A stretch of DNA of 32,671 nt. Source: Chlamydiota bacterium. GTDB lineage: Bacteria; Auribacterota; UBA3054; B51-G9. Location: assembly GCA_003648225.1 (NCBI GenBank), contig QMOL01000004.1, positions 1 to 32,671 of the forward strand. Direction: 5' to 3'. Under the pieces are notes generated by a model. The model ran no database searches and was not told the DNA's origin. It worked only from the letters and a program-made list of their open reading frames with translations. Below are positions 30,578 through 32,671 of this stretch, piece by piece (position 1 is the stretch's first letter; each line of letters begins with the position of its first letter). The position numbers and the translations under genes were made by a program.

Positions 30578-31207
30578 TTAAATATTGCTTTCGCAATTTT
30601 CTGTTTTTACTTTTCTTCCTTCTATTTTAACTTTCCCGTCTGCAAGAAGTTGTATCACTTCCGGGAAAATAATATGTTCCTGTATTTGAATTTTCGCGTG
30701 AAGAGTTTCTGCTGTATCGTTATCTTCAATCGGCACAGCTGCCTGAGCGATAATAGGTCCTGAGTCCATGCCTGCATCAACAAAGTGAACGGTACATCCG
30801 GCAAATTTAGCACCATAATCCAAAGCTTGTTTCCAGGAATGCAATCCCGGAAAAGCCGGCAGCAGGGCGGGATGAATATTAACAATTTTTTGCGGGAAAG
30901 CGTTTAGCAAGCCGTTTTTTATCATCCTCATAAATCCCGCAAGGATAATATAATCGACATCTGCTGATTTTAAAGCGTTAATATAATCCTGTTCCTGTTT
31001 TCCGTCAAGTTTTGTTTTAAAATCATCTGCGGGAATATATTTGTTTGGAATATCAAGAGCAGCCGCGCGATCAAGGATTTTAGCATTTTCCACGTCAGAG
31101 ATTACAATGGAAATTTCCACGCTGTTAATTTTTTTCGATTTAATTGACTCAGCTATTGCGGCAAAATTCGAGCCTGTGCCTGAGCCGAGAACGCCTAATT
31201 TAATCAT
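30578..31207 (-). CDS. purN: Phosphoribosylglycinamide formyltransferase (PurN)
   Basis: A 209-residue enzyme of purine synthesis, transferring a formyl group from 10-formyl-THF to GAR. It shows LGVLGSGTGSNFAAI (phosphate loop), YIILAGFMRMI, the catalytic block VNIHPALLPAFPG (N110, H112) and HFVDAGMDSGPIIAQ (D148), then IQEHIIFPEVIQLLADG near the end. The length is normal. It is the first gene of a two-gene minus-strand unit with the K+ channel, divergent from typA. A short tail of about 20 residues after the domain is charged. Confidence 0.93.
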   Translation of the reverse strand: MIKLGVLGSGTGSNFAAIAESIKSKKINSVEISIVISDVENAKILDRAAALDIPNKYIPADDFKTKLDGKQEQDYINALKSADVDYIILAGFMRMIKNGLLNAFPQKIVNIHPALLPAFPGLHSWKQALDYGAKFAGCTVHFVDAGMDSGPIIAQAAVPIEDNDTAETLHAKIQIQEHIIFPEVIQLLADGKVKIEGRKVKTENCESNI

Positions 31208-31239
31208 AATTGGATTAATGGATTATTAGATTATCGGGT

Positions 31240-31268
31240 TTACTAAATTGTGCCGAAAAAAACGTCAA
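31240..31268 (-). promoter_or_regulatory. Candidate promoter of purN
   Basis: On the minus strand: -35 TTGACG (31268-31263), 17-bp spacer, weak -10 TAGTAA (31245-31240), about 26 nt leader before ATG 31207. Confidence 0.4.
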
Positions 31269-31302
31269 TTATCGACATAACAATAGTATATCATTTTAGC
31301 AA

Positions 31303-31331
31303 TTGCGTTGCAAATCAAAATATAGTAGAAT
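31303..31331 (+). promoter_or_regulatory. Candidate promoter of typA
   Basis: -35 TTGCGT (31303-31308), 17-bp spacer, -10 TAGAAT (31326-31331). The expected start (about 31338) is one base before ATG 31339, so this transcript too could be nearly leaderless; an upstream promoter is equally possible. Confidence 0.35.
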
Positions 31332-31338
31332 AAATAAT

Positions 31339-32671
31339 ATGAAAAATACAAAAACAAACGAAAAAATACGGAATATTGCGATTATTGCTCACGTTGATCA
31401 CGGAAAAACAACGTTAGTTGACAATATGTTTAAACAAAGCGGTACTTTCAGAGCTAATCAGGAAGTCGAAGACCGCGTAATGGACAGCATGGATCTCGAA
31501 CGCGAACGCGGAATAACAATTTCCGCGAAAAATTGTTCGGTACATTGGAATGATGTTAAAATCGACATCCTTGACACTCCGGGACATGCAGATTTTGGCG
31601 GAGAAGTTGAGCGCGCGCTTATGATGGTTGACGGCGCGATACTACTTGTTGACGCATCGGAAGGGCCGTTACCGCAAACGCGGTTTGTGTTAAAAAAAGC
31701 GCTTGAGCTGCATTTAAAAATTATTGTTGTAATTAATAAGATTGACCGCGATGATGCGAGAATAGATGAAGTTCTCGATGAAGTTTACAGTTTATTCATT
31801 GATCTTGATGCTGATGACGATCAGATAGATTTTCCTGTTTTGTACGCGATTGGTCGTGATGGAATTGCAAGTAAAAGTCTGGAAGAAAAAGGAACGGATT
31901 TAAAACCGTTATTTGATACTATTGTTGAAGAAATTCCGCCGCCGCGGTACAATCCCGAAAAACCGTTTCAGATGTTAGTCTGTGAACTTGATTATTCTGA
32001 TTATCTTGGTCGTCTCGCGATTGGAAGAATAATGAACGGGAGTGTAAAGTGCAATGATAATCTGGTTTGTATTGACAGGTTCAGAGGTATCAACCCGCTT
32101 CGTGTATCAAAGCTTCAGATGTATGAAGGAATTGGTTTAAAAGATGCGGAAAAAGGCGAGCCGGGAGATATAATAATTCTTTCAGGGATTGAGAACGTAA
32201 CAATCGGCGATACAATCTGTAATCAAAATTCTCCTGAAGCGCTTGACAGAATAACAGTTGACGAGCCGACGGTTTCGATGAAATTCGGTATTAACACCTC
32301 ACCTTTTTCAGGTAAAGAAGGTAAAATAGTTCAATCATCAAAAATTAAAGAACGACTCCTGCGTGAGACATTAAGTAATGTGGCTATTAAAGTTGAAGAC
32401 GCGGAAGACGGAGATGGATTTACCGTTAAGGGTCGCGGAGAATTCCAGCTTGCCATTATTATTGAAACGATGCGTCGAGAGGGGTTTGAACTTTCTATTG
32501 GCCGTCCTCACGTTGTTTTAAAAGAAGAAAACGGGAAAATAATTGAGCCGATTGAACATTTATTTATAGATTGTGATGAACCGTATCTCGGCGCGGTAAC
32601 AGAAAAAATGGCACGCCGGAAAGGCAGAATGGTTAATCTCGTAAATCATAATACAGGACGCGTAAGAGTAG
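31339..32671 (+). CDS. typA: Translational GTPase TypA/BipA (3' end cut by window)
   Basis: The first 444 codons of a family about 600-610 residues long. G1 IIAHVDHGKTTLVDNM, the TypA-typical MDSMDLERERGITISAKNCS (G2), G3 DTPGHADFGGEVERALMMVD, G4 NKIDRDDARIDEVLDEV, a domain-2 beta barrel (about 205-300) and the domain-III TypA block SPFSGKEGK…VTGKGRGEFQL-like (VKGRGEFQLAIIIETMRREG FELSIGRP, split here). TypA binds the ribosome in the GTP form and supports ribosome assembly and stress or low-temperature growth. Start ATG 31339 is the first in frame and gives the standard N-terminus. The frame is open to the last base. Divergent from purN. Confidence 0.93.
   Translation, partial: MKNTKTNEKIRNIAIIAHVDHGKTTLVDNMFKQSGTFRANQEVEDRVMDSMDLERERGITISAKNCSVHWNDVKIDILDTPGHADFGGEVERALMMVDGAILLVDASEGPLPQTRFVLKKALELHLKIIVVINKIDRDDARIDEVLDEVYSLFIDLDADDDQIDFPVLYAIGRDGIASKSLEEKGTDLKPLFDTIVEEIPPPRYNPEKPFQMLVCELDYSDYLGRLAIGRIMNGSVKCNDNLVCIDRFRGINPLRVSKLQMYEGIGLKDAEKGEPGDIIILSGIENVTIGDTICNQNSPEALDRITVDEPTVSMKFGINTSPFSGKEGKIVQSSKIKERLLRETLSNVAIKVEDAEDGDGFTVKGRGEFQLAIIIETMRREGFELSIGRPHVVLKEENGKIIEPIEHLFIDCDEPYLGAVTEKMARRKGRMVNLVNHNTGRVRV

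Overview
The window is 32.7 kb of AT-rich bacterial chromosome. Several signals suggest an uncultured member of the PVC superphylum (Lentisphaerota/Kiritimatiellota-like): a secreted sialate-O-acetylesterase-type protein with a PEP-CTERM-like tail, the relic of a uroporphyrinogen-decarboxylase-family gene, dispersed intergenic repeats of the CACTAATG, CACAAAGACTC and TTTGGAGTGC kinds, and few Shine-Dalgarno sequences. This placement is inferred from memory of such genomes and was not tested. No tRNA, rRNA or CRISPR array was seen.

Left part (1-5.9 kb): the end of an unknown gene, a MazG-like NTP pyrophosphohydrolase, a full-length but divergent DnaB-like helicase, a decayed URO-D gene, a conserved membrane protein overlapping a secreted GH43-type beta-propeller protein, a small HTH-like protein and an IS1634-type transposase relic. 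Several of these lie amid repeats and decay products.

Centre (5.9-27.8 kb): a surface-polysaccharide locus built from separate transcription units. Unit 1 (promoter 5858-5887) has a large GT-C-like membrane protein, a GT2 glycosyltransferase, an ATP-grasp ligase, a DegT-type aminotransferase and RffA/WecE, and ends at an AT-rich hairpin (13516-13534). Unit 2 (promoter 13552-13581) has a hexapeptide acetyltransferase, a flippase-like membrane protein, WlbA/WbpB, WlbB/WbpD, a WecB/WbpI-type epimerase and the PEP-CTERM esterase. Two guest genes sit inside it: a broken four-helix-bundle gene bracketed by inverted heptad arrays, and an ORF6N-domain gene. A DUF4143-type ATPase follows, with a consensus promoter placed so that its mRNA should be leaderless. 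Next come a second GT2 enzyme and, on the minus strand, a GT-C-like protein plus an accessory membrane protein which together match the layout of the 1033-aa protein of unit 1. An MBOAT/SGNH pair for polymer O-acylation closes the locus. The enzymes point to a glycan with Fuc4N-type and diacetamido-uronic acid sugars, decorated with acyl groups and perhaps an amide-linked substituent.

Right part (27.9-32.7 kb): a truncated second dnaB copy with an in-frame TAG and the same 3' non-coding tail as the first copy, a repeat-rich gap, then housekeeping genes: a K+ channel with RCK/TrkA domains and purN (minus strand), and the start of typA/bipA (plus strand, cut by the window end). The two dnaB segments form direct repeats about 26 kb apart that bracket the whole polysaccharide locus. 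This is the most notable structural feature of the window.
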